Positions 51,656 through 61,344 of a stretch of DNA of 64,000 nucleotides are shown here, piece after piece. Where the stretch lies: the NCBI GenBank assembly GCA_022606425.2, contig JAHDVF020001325.1, forward strand, positions 372,001 through 436,000. Reading direction: 5' to 3'. Positions within the stretch are counted from its first letter, which is position 1. Each line of letters opens with the position of its first letter. The notes under the pieces were generated by a model, which was given only the letters and a program-made list of their open reading frames with translations, was not told the origin of the DNA and searched no databases. Source of the stretch: Lepidostoma basale (lineage: Eukaryota; Arthropoda; Insecta; Trichoptera; Lepidostomatidae). The position numbers and the translations under genes are program-made.

Positions 51656-52463
51656 TATTACTTTCATTTTAAAAACTTTAACGTGCGCATAAGCCGAATG
51701 AGAGAATTGAATTCATTAATAATACCATAAGAATTAATGTGAAATTAGACCGGCCATATAGTGAGGGCAAAGGATGCTTAACAATACACCCTGCAGTGGG
51801 GACTGAGAAACAACTACAATACAAAGTATGGCGAACATAGAAGAAATTCTGTTCCTTTGCTTTGTCTACCTAAATATATCATCGACCTCGTATACTTACC
51901 TTATTCTTTTCATTACATCACGTAGTGTCTTGCAAGATAGGTTCCAGAGTATCTTTATTTAATTAAAATATGTGTAGATTAATACGGTAAATTTAATTAT
52001 ACCGCTTCCAGCAAATTATTTCCATAAAACATAATATCAAAAATGATTACTCATTTCCATTATGAATCGATAGCGTTATCAGAGCCGGTGGTAACTAATT
52101 GGTGGCAGGACAAAATTGCACTGTTTAGAACGCGATTGCAGATTCATCTGGACCTAGGCAAACCGGTCGGCGCAGATTGTCGATGCAACGATCATCGATA
52201 ATTAGTATGCACCGTTCACCGCAGTGCAGACGGATACCCAAACCCGGCCACAGGCGAAGAAGCCGGGCCAAGGTTCTACAACCATATAATAATAAACAGA
52301 ACTTAGTCTATACACCAACGAAGAACCATTTATTCATCAAGAATCGGTTTAACTATCAACACATTGTTTGCGGAAATCGCTTAAACGCGTCATTACAATA
52401 CTGTCGCCAGAGTGCGGGAGACGCGTGACTGCGTCGTAATTTGTATGAAATTAGTTTAATTTT
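51656..52463. other. Gap without recognised feature
   Basis: A plus-strand frame (52177-52425) shows no known motif. 'gacctaggcaaaccggtcggcgc' (52150-52172) carries an isolated AAACCGGTC. Confidence 0.35.
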
Positions 52464-52465
52464 CA

Positions 52466-52607
52466 ACAACAACAAACCATCACGCCGTTTCTCCGTAGGG
52501 GTAGGCAGAGAGAATGGACCGCCAAACAACTCTCTAGCTTCCTCCACATTCATACAGCGAGTCATACACGCACGTCGATTCTTCCGACTTCTAACATGAC
52601 CAACTGT
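52466..52607 (-). mobile_element. RTE-type LINE 3' end, GTT subfamily
   Basis: CAACAACAACAA (antisense GTT tail, 52464-52475), GETA and cysteine-rich regions (TRCMNVEEARELFGG in frame). Its 5' side abuts a family A element. Confidence 0.8.
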
Positions 52608-52609
52608 CA

Positions 52610-52770
52610 GTTTATTGTAACACCTGTGGATGCCACATCTGTTGGCGAAACAGCTATCGCGACATTCTCAGTGAATAAAAATAAATTATGATATTATAAC
52701 AGTGTTATAAATTTTAACAGTAATAATTTTGAAGTATCATTTTGTTTCGGCCAAAACAATGGACCATTTT
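52610..52770 (+). mobile_element. PLE-like family A element
   Basis: Motif at 52624 followed by a body containing 'tgtttcggccaaaacaatgg' (52744-52763). Confidence 0.6.
52624..52659 (+). ncRNA. Hammerhead-like motif, family A (degenerate)
   Basis: CTGTGGA, stem II GCCACATCTGTTGGC, GAAAC, ACAGCTAT, C. A6 and the GTC triplet are altered. Confidence 0.45.
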
Positions 52771-52870
52771 TATTTCGTAATCTGAAAGACATCTTAACAG
52801 TCAAAGGATTTAGCATTTTTTAAATACACAGATTAATTCAAATCAATACATCATATTAAGTTTGACGACA

Positions 52871-53035
52871 GCGGTCGGCCATGTCAGAAGTCGGAAGATT
52901 CGACGTGCGTGTATGACTCGCTGTATGAATGTGGAGGAATCTAGAGAGGTGTGTCAGGGTAGAGTAGTGTGGCTGTCCATTATTTCTGCCTACCCTTTCG
53001 GAGAAACGACGTGATGGATTGTTGTTGCTGTTACA
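52871..53035 (+). mobile_element. RTE-type LINE 3' end, GTT subfamily
   Basis: 'ggtcggccatgtcagaagtc' to 'gagaaacgacgtgatggatt' and a degenerate GTT tail. Confidence 0.78.
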
Positions 53036-53149
53036 TAAATCATTTTCATAATAATCTGATAAATTCGTGTACTTTCACACTGTCGAATATGATATCATGT
53101 GTAGGAGTGTAAGTAATTTGTAATAATGCAATAAAGTATATTTTCAATT

Positions 53150-53300
53150 GAAATTTCTCGGTAGAAGTTCATTTTAAATAATATAAAAAAAAATTATATG
53201 CAAAATATCTTTATTATTATATTTTGAGTGGGCTTTCACTTGTGTTTAACGTCGAGCGGTTTCGGCAGCTTGCTGCCATCTTCTGGTTAACCTAATGACC
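53150..53300 (-). mobile_element. PLE-like family B piece
   Basis: Same order as 11000-11130: 'aaatttctcggtagaagttc', AT-rich, 'ttcacttgtgtttaacgtcg', ribozyme-like motif. Confidence 0.6.
53254..53285 (-). ncRNA. Hammerhead-like motif, family B (degenerate)
   Basis: Reverse complement: CAGAAGA, perfect stem II GGCAGCAAGCTGCC, GAAAC, ACCGCTC. U4 and stem III are altered. Confidence 0.45.
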
Positions 53301-53351
53301 GTTAGCGTATAATTTCATTTCATTTATTTATTTAAATATATCCTAAGCATT

Positions 53352-53670
53352 AGGGAAAGGATCATTAAGATGGTTTGGACATATGGAAAGAATGAATGAA
53401 GAAAGAATGGTAAAAAAATATATGTTAATGATGTAAATGGAACCAGAAATAGAGGAAGACCGAGGAAAACGTGGCACGATCAAATAAATCAAATATTAAA
53501 TGTCGGCCATGTGAGGAGTCAGAGAAATCGACGCGCGTGCATGACACGATGTATGAATGTTGAGGAAGAGAGAGATATGTCAGGAAAGAAAAGTGTGGCA
53601 GTCCACTATTTCTGCCTACCCCATCGGGGAGACGGCGTGATGGTTAGTTAGTTAGTTAATATCAACATTT
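53352..53670 (+). mobile_element. RTE-type LINE 3' part
   Basis: GSLRWFGHMERMNEERMVKK, NRGRPRKTWHDQINQILNVGHV and the RRACM region, the SAYPIGETA-like ending, TGA and TTAG repeats (53644-53658). Few frame breaks; one of the youngest-looking tails. Confidence 0.85.
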
Positions 53671-53995
53671 ATTTTTATTTTCATTATGTGCTAATGCATT
53701 TTATCAGTAGAGTTACAATACATTGTATAATAAAATAAGTATTAATTAATAAACGTATAAAGGTGATAAGAACGCAGAGTTCGGTGCACTGTCGAGTCGT
53801 GAGCCGTTCGCAGGCCAACATAACCAAGTTCGACCCCGCCTGGAATTACATTGTACTAAGAAATTGTCTGTGGGAAATGAATTAACACCTAAATAGTACA
53901 TTTTATGCCTCACAGGCATTGTCCGGTTTTTTCTTCTTCTAAAAAACAGTTTAATAATACGCTCTTGACTTCTATAATTGGATATGGCATAAGGA
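53671..53995. other. Gap without recognised feature
   Basis: Nothing recognised. Confidence 0.35.
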
Positions 53996-54237
53996 TTCTT
54001 AACTAACTAAATAATTAACTAATCATCACGCTGTTTCTCCGAAGACGTAGGGCAGAACGAATGGACCGCCACACTTTTCTTTCCTGAAATATTTTCATCG
54101 TTTCCTAAACATTCATACATCGTATTCCATTTCTCAGACTCTTCACGTGGCCGATATTAAATATTTGATTGATTTGATCGTGCCACGTTTTCCACGCTGC
54201 TCTCATATTTCAATTTCCGTTTACGTCATTTACATAA

Positions 54238-54488
54238 CGCCTCTTTGCGAGAATAACGTGACATTTCGAAAAAAGTGTTTTTTTATTCGATAATCAAATC
54301 CGCCGTGTTCAACTTTATTTTCTACAAAAACATGGGATTTTTAAAGTGTAAAACAGATAATTTATGAGGGAAAGAGACAACATAACAGTGGAATTTTGTG
54401 TTGTCACGTGGTCTCTTTCAGACAGGTATCATGTTTCATTTTTCAATTTTTTAATTTTTCGAGATAACACGTTTTTCTCGCAAAGTGG
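54238..54488. mobile_element. MITE nested in RTE
   Basis: Ends CTCTTTGCGAGAATAACGTG (about 54241) and, inverted, CACTTTGCGAGAAAAACGTG (about 54484). About 245 bp, no ORF. The RTE sequence is continuous across it. Confidence 0.78.
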
Positions 54489-54585
54489 CGATATACTTTC
54501 TTAACCATTTCGTTCATTATTTCCATGTATCCAAACCATCTTAATGATCCCTTAATTTTTTTTATACAATACATTCATTCGCATT

Positions 54586-54805
54586 AACTGACTAACTAAC
54601 CATCACGCCGTCTCCCCGAATGGGTAGGCAGAAAGAATGGACTGCCACACTTTAACCGATGCGGCACTCCATCCTTCTCTTTTCGCCCCCGCGGGAGACG
54701 CGGTGTGATGGGTAGCGAACATCATCGCCATCAATAGGCATCTCCCACGAACATTTCGACCATGCAACGCCCAAAAAATAAATATAAAATAAAATGACAT
54801 AATAA
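54586..54805 (-). mobile_element. RTE-tailed chimeric element nested in RTE
   Basis: TTAG tail (54588-54600), the RTE ending, then the GC-rich block. Here the minus frame 54603-54839 is open without a stop from the chimeric part (MMFATHHTASPAGAKREGW) into KVWQSILSAYPFGETA, supporting a real fused ORF end. Confidence 0.82.
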
Positions 54806-54925
54806 AACTCGACACTCTATTATAAACAGATTTACGCACATTCGTCTAAGAGATCTCATTTTTAATGTATTTATTATACTTTCTTCCTTCTTTTACTAGT
54901 TTCATGCTTCACTTCCATGCATGAC

Positions 54926-55130
54926 CTTTTCGCTCCTGAGTTTTTTTTTCAAATTATCTCTTCTTTTCTTTTTTTTTTGTTTCAATTGGATTTATTACAT
55001 TATTTAAAAAAATACTATTAGCAAATTTAAAGAAAAGTGACCCACACAATTGTGTGGGTTGGGTTTATATTCATAAATATATACCATATTTTCATTAAAT
55101 ATATATATGTTTGTACCTACACAAACGAGT
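54926..55130. other. AT-rich segment, T-run
   Basis: Nothing recognised. Confidence 0.35.
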
Positions 55131-55262
55131 TGGCCGAGAACGAAAGGGATAAGGGTCGGTACAATAACACCATTGTGCGGTGCCATCTTAGTTTTTTTGG
55201 ATAGGCTTTTGTTTGCGATGACAACATTAATGTACTTTTTTACGACACAATAAAAAATGACC
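55131..55262 (-). mobile_element. RTE-type LINE internal fragment
   Basis: Minus frame: VVIANKSLSKKTKMAPHNGVIVPTL. It lies upstream in order with the 54001-54925 copy and may be the same insertion, separated by AT-rich sequence. Confidence 0.7.
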
Positions 55263-55625
55263 ATTACCGTTGTGTTTATAATTTCTGTACTTTTACGTAT
55301 TAAAAAAAAACAAAAAAAAAAAACAAAAACGAAATTGAAAACGCCACGGAAACGTACAATTAAGCGGCATTAAAAACGTGTCATGAGAAATATTTTATGG
55401 ACAAAAGCACCTGAACGCGTAAATTGTCATACGCTAGGAGTTTTGTTATGAAACGAAATTGCCTCTGTTTATATATTTTTTATAACAAAAGGTACAGTAA
55501 ATTATTTATTAGATTCGAGTATTCAGCGTATTCTCTTGTTAGAACCAAACAATGATTTCGAAACAATTCAGTTATCATTTGTACAATGTGAATTTAGCAT
55601 ATAGAACGAAGCGTGTCAAAAAAGC
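55263..55625. other. Gap without recognised feature
   Basis: A-runs at 55303-55324; no gene. Confidence 0.35.
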
Positions 55626-55627
55626 GT

Positions 55628-55755
55628 TAATAAAATACATTCGGATATAGTTCTGGTGCCATCCCTAGTATTGGAAGCGAAGCATGGAACTGGCAGAAGA
55701 AGGATGAAAGCAGAATAAATGCGGTAGAGATGAGGTCCCTAAGACATATTTGCAT
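55628..55755 (+). mobile_element. RTE-type LINE internal fragment
   Basis: 'agttctggtgccatccctag' to 'agatgaggtccctaagacat', the YGSEAWNWQKKDESRINAVEMRSLRH region. Confidence 0.7.
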
Positions 55756-55852
55756 GCAATTATGGCGAATTCGTAAATACCCTTTGGATGCAATTATGGC
55801 GAATTCCTCTTTGGATGCAATTATGGTGAATTCGTAAACACCCTTACGATAA
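55755..55852 (+). repeat. Three-unit tandem repeat
   Basis: 'tgcaattatggcgaattc' recurs at 55755, 55788 and 55817 (last unit with one substitution) with variable 'gtaaataccctttgga'-type linkers. Confidence 0.75.
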
Positions 55853-55917
55853 AGGCAACAAACAAATAACTGGCTTTTCCTATTCCTTTGATATTCTTTT
55901 TTTTCACCCTTTAAATC

Positions 55918-56325
55918 GATTTGGATCGCGCTGTAATGACATTCAACTATTTCGAGAACTCGGCCGTGCTGGAAGATGTTGTTCATTTTGTCAGTGATAG
56001 ATATCTCCGACAGCGACGGCACAGATTGTTTTACCTTCGGGCGCGGCCGGCCGCCAGAACCAATCTGCCTCTGGTGACACCGGTGAGAAGAGCAATTAGT
56101 ATGCTGAACGCGGTCTCCTCGGAAATCGAAGTCTTTCATATTAGTGAAGGAACGTCCAGAAGACAAATACTCTCGACTTCCTAATGTCGAACCATCTCTA
56201 ATGCGTTTATGGTATTATGTTGTATGTACTCGTACATAATATTTTACATGTCCTCAATACATAGATATCTTAAATTTATGCTGATATGTATTTTGAGTAA
56301 ATTAATTAATTTGATTTGATTTAAT
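55918..56325 (+). mobile_element. CR1/Jockey-type LINE 3' end, best copy
   Basis: Frame 55921-56181: ENSAVLEDVVHF, RYLRQRRHRLFYL, ARTNLPLVTPVRRAISMLN, IEVFHISEGTSRRQILS, stop. The 3' UTR ends in TTTGATTTGATTT (about 56310-56322). The conserved PxARTN...SPVRRA-xxxN...ID-FH-S ending identifies the clade group. Confidence 0.78.
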
Positions 56326-56327
56326 TT

Positions 56328-56452
56328 GACTCTTCACGTGGCCGACATTAAATAGTTTATTGTTGTGATCGTGTCACGTTTTTTTTGGTCTTCGTCTATT
56401 TTTTGCTCCATTTACATCGTCAACATATATACTTTCTTTATCATTCCACCTG
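56328..56452 (-). mobile_element. RTE-type LINE internal fragment
   Basis: Minus strand: DVNGAKNRRRPKKT-HDHNN and NVGHVKS codons; no tail. Confidence 0.6.
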
Positions 56453-56654
56453 ACGTTCCCACCTGACACTTTTCAGTTTATACAGTTTTTCCATAGAAGG
56501 TTGGCTGGTTTTACAGTTAATTACCTGTAATAACTTAGTGTTTAGAATATTCATAAGTAATGAGAGCAGAATTCACACATTTTATTTTACAAATACAGCC
56601 AGTTCTGTAAATTAAGTTTTATTAAACTTTAAACGACAATAACTTATTTGAAAC

Positions 56655-57075
56655 CAACATATTAATTCTTGAACAACGATGCAAAACTCCATATTAACCG
56701 CTATAATGCGTCTGACTAAATTTGCAGTTTAAAAGATTATTTTTTAACTGCAGAAGACTTCATCTGCAGCTCATATTTGAATGTATCGTTTCTTACTAAT
56801 GAATTGTACGTAATATTATGATGAACCTGGACAATCCGTCTCAGCTACAAATGTAGCTAACCGCAGTTTAAGACCATTTTTTTGCTGCAATTGAAGCCAG
56901 CCGTATAATGGAGATTAAATAATTAATACAAATGAAAACGCTTGTTTCTAGAAGTTTCATTATCTATATTTTATTGATGGTATGTTTTATCTTGTTATGG
57001 GATTATAAAATGTTGACAATGTCTTAGCAAGGCGAAACATGAAATATGATAAAACTACTAGAAAACAGACTTGAC
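56655..57075. mobile_element. PLE-like family E inverted pair with an insert
   Basis: Antisense arm pieces 56667-56697 and 56910-56990, sense motif 57013-57043 and body to 57075. An unidentified 210-bp insert (about 56698-56909) contains 'atttgcagtttaaaagatta' and inverted 'aaccgcagtttaagacca'-like ends. Confidence 0.55.
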
Positions 57076-57294
57076 GGGTTGTTTGGACCCTATTACTGTA
57101 TACAATTTATTTTTTAGCTATTATATTGATTCTCGTGAAGTGTGATAGGTAGCCAATCTATCGCCATTTTATTGTCACGTGATTCTACTCCAGACCAAAG
57201 ACAGTGTGACAATCACACTGCTATCGCCGGGAATCGAACCCGGGACTTTCGGCATGGAAATCAGAGCTCTTACCAACCTGCCACGAAGGTCGTC
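57072..57294 (-). mobile_element. tRNA-derived SINE
   Basis: Antisense copy: 'gggttgtttggaccc' 3' region (57078-57092), 'cgccattttattgtcacgtg' body, the CAGTGTGACAATCACACTG hairpin, 'gggaatcgaacccggg' (B box complement, 57231-57246) and the 'cacgaaggtcgtc' head. Confidence 0.85.
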
Positions 57295-57359
57295 GCATTA
57301 CCTAATGATATTGATTCAAATTAATTTGTAGAATTTTATTTTTAAGTATTGAAGATAAA

Positions 57360-57510
57360 ATAAAAATATTCATAATATTCATTAAGTTTTATTCCATTTC
57401 TTTTAATTTTCCACCGTTTTCGGCAGATCGCTTCCAGAAGATGGCAGTGAGCTGCCGAAACCGGTCGGAACTAAAAAAACAAATGGAAAAATAGTAAATA
57501 ATATTTAAGA
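57360..57510. mobile_element. PLE-like family B inverted pair
   Basis: Antisense arm ending in 'ccaccgttttcggcagatcg' (57412-57431) and sense motif 57435-57466 with body to about 57500. Confidence 0.6.
57435..57466 (+). ncRNA. Hammerhead-like motif, family B (degenerate)
   Basis: CAGAAGA, stem II GGCAGTGAGCTGCC, GAAAC, palindromic ACCGGT, C. Only U4 is changed from an otherwise complete core. Confidence 0.5.
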
Positions 57511-57980
57511 ACAGATTTTCTTCTATCAAGAAATTTTAATTAAATACATTAATAATTTAATATTAAGTTTCACATCAATACACTATATTATATAATATAT
57601 AATTGTATTTATAATATTTTTGGATACGGTCCAATATATTTTAAATGAATTGTTTCGGAACACCGTGCTTGTACACGGTGCGCGCGGTGCAGAACGCGAA
57701 GAACTCGGAGAACACATTTATATATTTTTAGGCGGAACTGATTGTGATGCACTTACTGCCGGTGGCCACGTAACAAATAATAAACTTAACCACTATCAAA
57801 GTACAAGAAACACATTTTGTTACGGTTTTATTAGTTCTAGCCGCATTACTTATTCTATAATCGTAAATTATACGCGAGAATTTGTAACCGTTTAATCAAC
57901 AATACAAACAAAATGCACACAACTGTATTCTTTCACACCTTAAAGTTGGCCATCTTCGATTTAAAATATTAAAAAAAAAA
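57511..57980. other. Gap without recognised feature
   Basis: An 91-codon plus-strand frame (57620-57892) has no known motif and its composition is not distinctive. Confidence 0.35.
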
Positions 57981-58211
57981 CTAACTAACTAATTAATCAC
58001 GCTGTCTCCTCGAAGGGGTAGGCAGAAAGAATGGACTGCCACACATTTCTTTCCTGACATATTTCTCTCGCTTCCTCAACATTCATACTTCGTGTCATGC
58101 ACGCACGTCGATTTCTCTGACTCCTCATATGACCGACATTCAATATTTGATTTATTTGATCGTCACCTACCCCTTCGGGGAGACGGCGTGATGGTTAGTT
58201 AGTTAGTTAGA
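57981..58211. mobile_element. Two RTE 3' ends, tails outward
   Basis: 57981-58165 is a minus-strand tail (CTAACTAACTAA at 57981) reaching the HDQINQILNV region. It is joined at 58166 to a plus-strand terminus of only 46 bp ('cacctaccccttcggggaga', TGA, TTAG repeats). Confidence 0.82.
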
Positions 58212-58344
58212 TATTGAATAAACAAAAGTGGAAAATATACAGTGTTGTTTCAAATTCCAATTTACAATGAAATTCCACAGTTCCACTTTCAATATATTGG
58301 CCTATAAATACTTATTGTAAAAAATCTAATTAATAATATCGGAG

Positions 58345-58470
58345 AAAAAGTCAGAGATATCGACGTGCACGTATAACACAATGTATGTCAGGAAACAACA
58401 GGGTGTCGGTCCATTTTTTCTGTCTACCCCTTAGGGTAGACGGCGTGATTGTTAGTAAGTTGATCCAAAA
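58345..58470 (+). mobile_element. RTE-type LINE 3' terminus
   Basis: 'aaaaagtcagagatatcgac' to 'agacggcgtgattgttagta'. Confidence 0.72.
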
Positions 58471-58732
58471 AGATTCTATAATAATTAAAACTAATAAAAT
58501 GATTCAGCGCATTATGGAAATGGCGGGTCGATAATCACACGAATTATGGTCGTAAGGCTGGTAGGCGGTGTGCGTGACTACATCACATAAATTACATACC
58601 CATTCGAATACATTTCTTCTTTTAGCACTCGGGGTGAGAATAATTCTCTTAATTTTTAGCTTTAGAACTTCCCAAAAATGCTGTTAGAACAATGGAAACC
58701 TTTTTAGGCTGAATTATACGAGAAATATCGAC
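58471..58732. other. Unassigned segment
   Basis: Nothing recognised. Confidence 0.35.
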
Positions 58733-59037
58733 AATGGTCCGCACAAATAACAAAAACGCCATTTAAAGTCATGTATAAAATGAATGGTTGAATAATAATT
58801 AAATAAAACGATGTTTTTTTAACTACTTCCACTTTTATCTTTATTTAGACAGCGACCGGTTTCGCCAGGCTCGCTGGCATCGACAGACTGGTGCCAGCGA
58901 GTCTGCCGAAACCGGTCGCTGTCTAAATAAAGACAAAAGTGGAAGTAGTTAAAAAACATCGTTTTATTTAATTATTATTCAACCATTCATTTTATACATG
59001 ACTTTAAATGGCGTTTTTGTTATTTGTGCGGACCATT
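58733..59037. mobile_element. 305-bp near-perfect palindrome, PLE-like family B
   Basis: Arms run from 58733 inward and 59037 inward with very few mismatches, mainly near the centre (about 58885). Each arm carries GAAACCGGTCGCTGTC and the same downstream body (…'catgactttaaatggcg'). The unusually low divergence between arms points to recent origin or arm-to-arm conversion. Confidence 0.9.
58854..58885 (-). ncRNA. Hammerhead-like motif, family B
   Basis: Reverse complement: CTGTCGA (A6 changed), stem II GCCAG...CTGGC, GAAAC, palindromic ACCGGT, C. The plus-strand partner (about 58888-58917) has lost part of its core. Confidence 0.5.
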
Positions 59038-59044
59038 TATAACT

Positions 59045-59160
59045 TTATATATTTATACCTGAGGATGGAAGTCACCTCCGAAACATGATGTGTTTGATAT
59101 TTTTATTTTATAAAAATATTTCATAAAAAGTGGGATCAAAATAGTGTACTTAATTCGATT
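59045..59160 (+). mobile_element. PLE-like family C element
   Basis: Directly follows the palindrome. Motif, then 'aaaagtgggatcaaaatagt', paralleling 43050-43075. Confidence 0.55.
59059..59088 (+). ncRNA. Hammerhead-like motif, family C (degenerate)
   Basis: CTGAGGA (position 7 only), stem II with one mismatch, GAAAC, then ATGATG in place of ATGTC. The cleavage triplet is lost. Confidence 0.5.
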
Positions 59161-59940
59161 CCAAAATTAATATGTGCCTCTGTGTATGATGTTACCATAA
59201 CTATAACGGCCAAACTTTTTACCAGTATGGCAAGATAATAGTTGATATGACGCCCTTATTAGAGCCATCCCTACGAGATTAGATATAGATTACAATAGAC
59301 ACAAAGTAGAATAACGTGAAATAATATTTATAAATCACAAATTATTTTCTAACGCAAGGAATACGTTTTTTTAAAGTGAATCTTTAAGCCTAATCGTAAA
59401 ACACACCACTGCTTTAAAGATATTTTTTTATGTTATTTACCCATCGAGATATGCTGAGTCAAAAGTTTACAGACTCAGGTGGGCGCGACACGTAGTGTGA
59501 ATGAAAAAAGACTGTCATTTGTCAGGCCAGAGAACGCTAGGAGGTTTGCTGGAAGTAAATGTGAAGGTTGCACGATAAGTGAACAAACAATTTACAATGA
59601 AATAAATACTCATACAGCTATAATCGCAAAATATGACTTAAAGAAAAAGATAATCCTTAATCCAAAACGATCTAACAAATGGCAAAATAAGGTTTAAAAA
59701 TATACATATTTTAAAAGCAGAGAGATTAGGCAACAAAAAAAACCATTAAATAATATTTGAGATTTTATGAACCGCATTATATTACGAACCCCAAAGTTTA
59801 TCTTTGGGGTCTCTTATAGTAACCATAGTTTGCAATTAATACATTTTTGCGCTTCGAAGTGTATTCATCATCACATAATTAATTATCGTCCTGACGAAGA
59901 TACGGTAACACAGTTAAAATTCGTTGAAATAAAAAATATA
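59161..59940. other. Gap without recognised feature
   Basis: Open frames 59479-59694 and 59767-60009 have no recognised motif. 'accccaaagtttatctttggggt' (59789-59811) is a short hairpin. Confidence 0.35.
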
Positions 59941-59944
59941 TATT

Positions 59945-60265
59945 TGAATATCAAAAAACATTTGATAATGCCTCAGCATGGAGAAACGTGTCATTCCCAT
60001 ACAACATCATAAAACTTATACAAAACATACGTTTCTATTCATATTAATAAATTAATATGAAGTTCTATTAATTACTGAAAGGCGGTCATGTTTGAAGCAG
60101 GGACAATCGACGAGCGTACGTGTCACGATGTGTGAATGTAGAAGATGTGCTAGAGTTATTTCAGGATAGAACAATGTGGCGATCCATCCTCTCTGCTTAC
60201 CCCTTTGGGGAAACGGCGTGATGATTAGTTAGTTAGTTTTCTACATCATTGTTCAAGAAAAAATA
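59945..60265 (+). mobile_element. PLE-like family E element, split by an RTE tail
   Basis: Motif TTGATAA...GAGAAACGTGTC (59962-59992), body to about 60068, RTE insertion, then 'tctacatcattgttcaagaa' (60239-60258), the normal continuation of the family E body. Confidence 0.65.
60070..60237 (+). mobile_element. RTE-type LINE 3' end nested in PLE-like element
   Basis: LLKGGHV-region start, cysteine-rich tail (RAYVSRCVNVEDVLELFQDRT), 'ctttggggaaacggcgtga' and TTAG repeats. Confidence 0.82.
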
Positions 60266-60382
60266 AACAAAAACAAAGTCCATTGTTTTGGCCGAAACAC
60301 TATGATACTTTAACATTATAAACTGTTAAATAAAAAATAAAAAAATTGTTTTATGTATCACAATTGTATTTTTATTTTATGC

Positions 60383-60418
60383 GACAGCTGTTTCGTCAAC
60401 CTGTATTGACATCATCAG
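60383..60418 (-). ncRNA. Hammerhead-ribozyme-like motif, family A, all core residues present
   Basis: Reverse complement: CTGATGA, stem II GTCAA/TTGAC, GAAAC, palindromic ACAGCTGT, GTC. Stem I is weak. Confidence 0.65.
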
Positions 60419-60443
60419 GTGTTTATAATATTTATTGTAACAC

Positions 60444-60474
60444 CTGATGATGTCAACATGACGAAACAGCTGTC
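60444..60474 (+). ncRNA. Hammerhead-ribozyme-like motif, family A, all core residues present
   Basis: CTGATGA, short stem II GTC/GAC, GAAAC, palindromic ACAGCTGT, GTC ending at 60474. Stem I has a few pairs with a mismatch (ACAC against GCGT). Confidence 0.65.
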
Positions 60475-60597
60475 GCGTAAAATAAAAATACAATTGTGAT
60501 ACATAAAACAAAGTATTTTAATTTAACAGTGTATAAAAACAATGTCTTATTATCAGTTGGATTTCTCATATTAAATGAATAAATAAATAAAAAATAA

Positions 60598-60812
60598 CGA
60601 TGAAATTGTAAGCGAACAATGTTAATGGACCATAAAATCGAGAAAGATCAACATAATATACAATTTTAAAAGTCAACCAAATTAGAAGTCGAACGATGGG
60701 CGCGCGTACATACCCTTTAATATTGTAAAGCATCCAAGTGAAGAGTGACATGGCGATCACTCTGCTCTCCCCGTCAGTAAAGTGACGTAATGGTTAGTTA
60801 ATTAGTTACAAA
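60598..60812 (+). mobile_element. RTE-type LINE 3' end, strongly diverged
   Basis: Degraded KANNVNGP-NRER and 'attttaaaagtcaaccaaat' region, ending 'aaagtgacgtaatggttagt' and TTAATTAGTTA. Confidence 0.6.
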
Positions 60813-61340
60813 ATCGTCAGATACTAAAGATAACGCCAGCAGATCAGAGAGTCATGGATGAATCTCTGCATCTCCCTTTGAAATTGGAGAAGAAAAGAGT
60901 ACACGGAACTAAACAAAAGTACAAGATGGCGTGCAAGTCATCGGGTACTAATAGTTAAGACGGCGGGGCCATGTTGCCAGAGTATAGGATGAATACGGTC
61001 TTGAAGATTCCTACAATGACGTCACCGAGCAACCAACATACGTAAGGTAGGTAATCATTCAGCTTGGTTGATTGCGTGAAATGTCTTGTTGAAGTCAGAT
61101 GGATGGGAAAGTATTGTAGATAGAATGATAGGGTCATTTGTATTACAACGAACAAATGAAACAAACGGAAGTATTGAATATTAAATAATATTCCAACAAC
61201 ATTGCAACATTAAATATGGAAATCATCGTTAAGTGAGTAGCGCTCATTCAGAGTTATAAGATGTTAAAATAAAACGTGGCAACCTATTATATAAAATAAG
61301 ACGTTTTGAAATTTCTGATCTCAAAAAGTTTCATGGTATT
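60813..61340. other. Gap without recognised feature
   Basis: Nothing recognised. Confidence 0.35.
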
Positions 61341-61344
61341 ATTA

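Larger units (their letters stand above)
54001..54925 (-). mobile_element. RTE-type LINE, twice interrupted
   Basis: Pieces 54001-54237 (TTAG tail and cysteine-rich region), 54489-54585 (HMEIMNE and MKGSLRWF region) and 54806-54925 (RSLRRMC and YGSEA region). A MITE and a chimeric element account for the gaps. Confidence 0.78.
60264..60545. mobile_element. PLE-like family A inverted pair
   Basis: Left arm antisense ('ccattgttttggccgaaaca' to the motif) and right arm sense, hinged at 60419-60440 ('gtgtttataatatttattgt'). Confidence 0.78.

Noticed and set aside
57620..57895. 91-residue unknown gene
   Set aside because: No motif, no supporting signal and no recurrence elsewhere in the window; chance open frame cannot be excluded.
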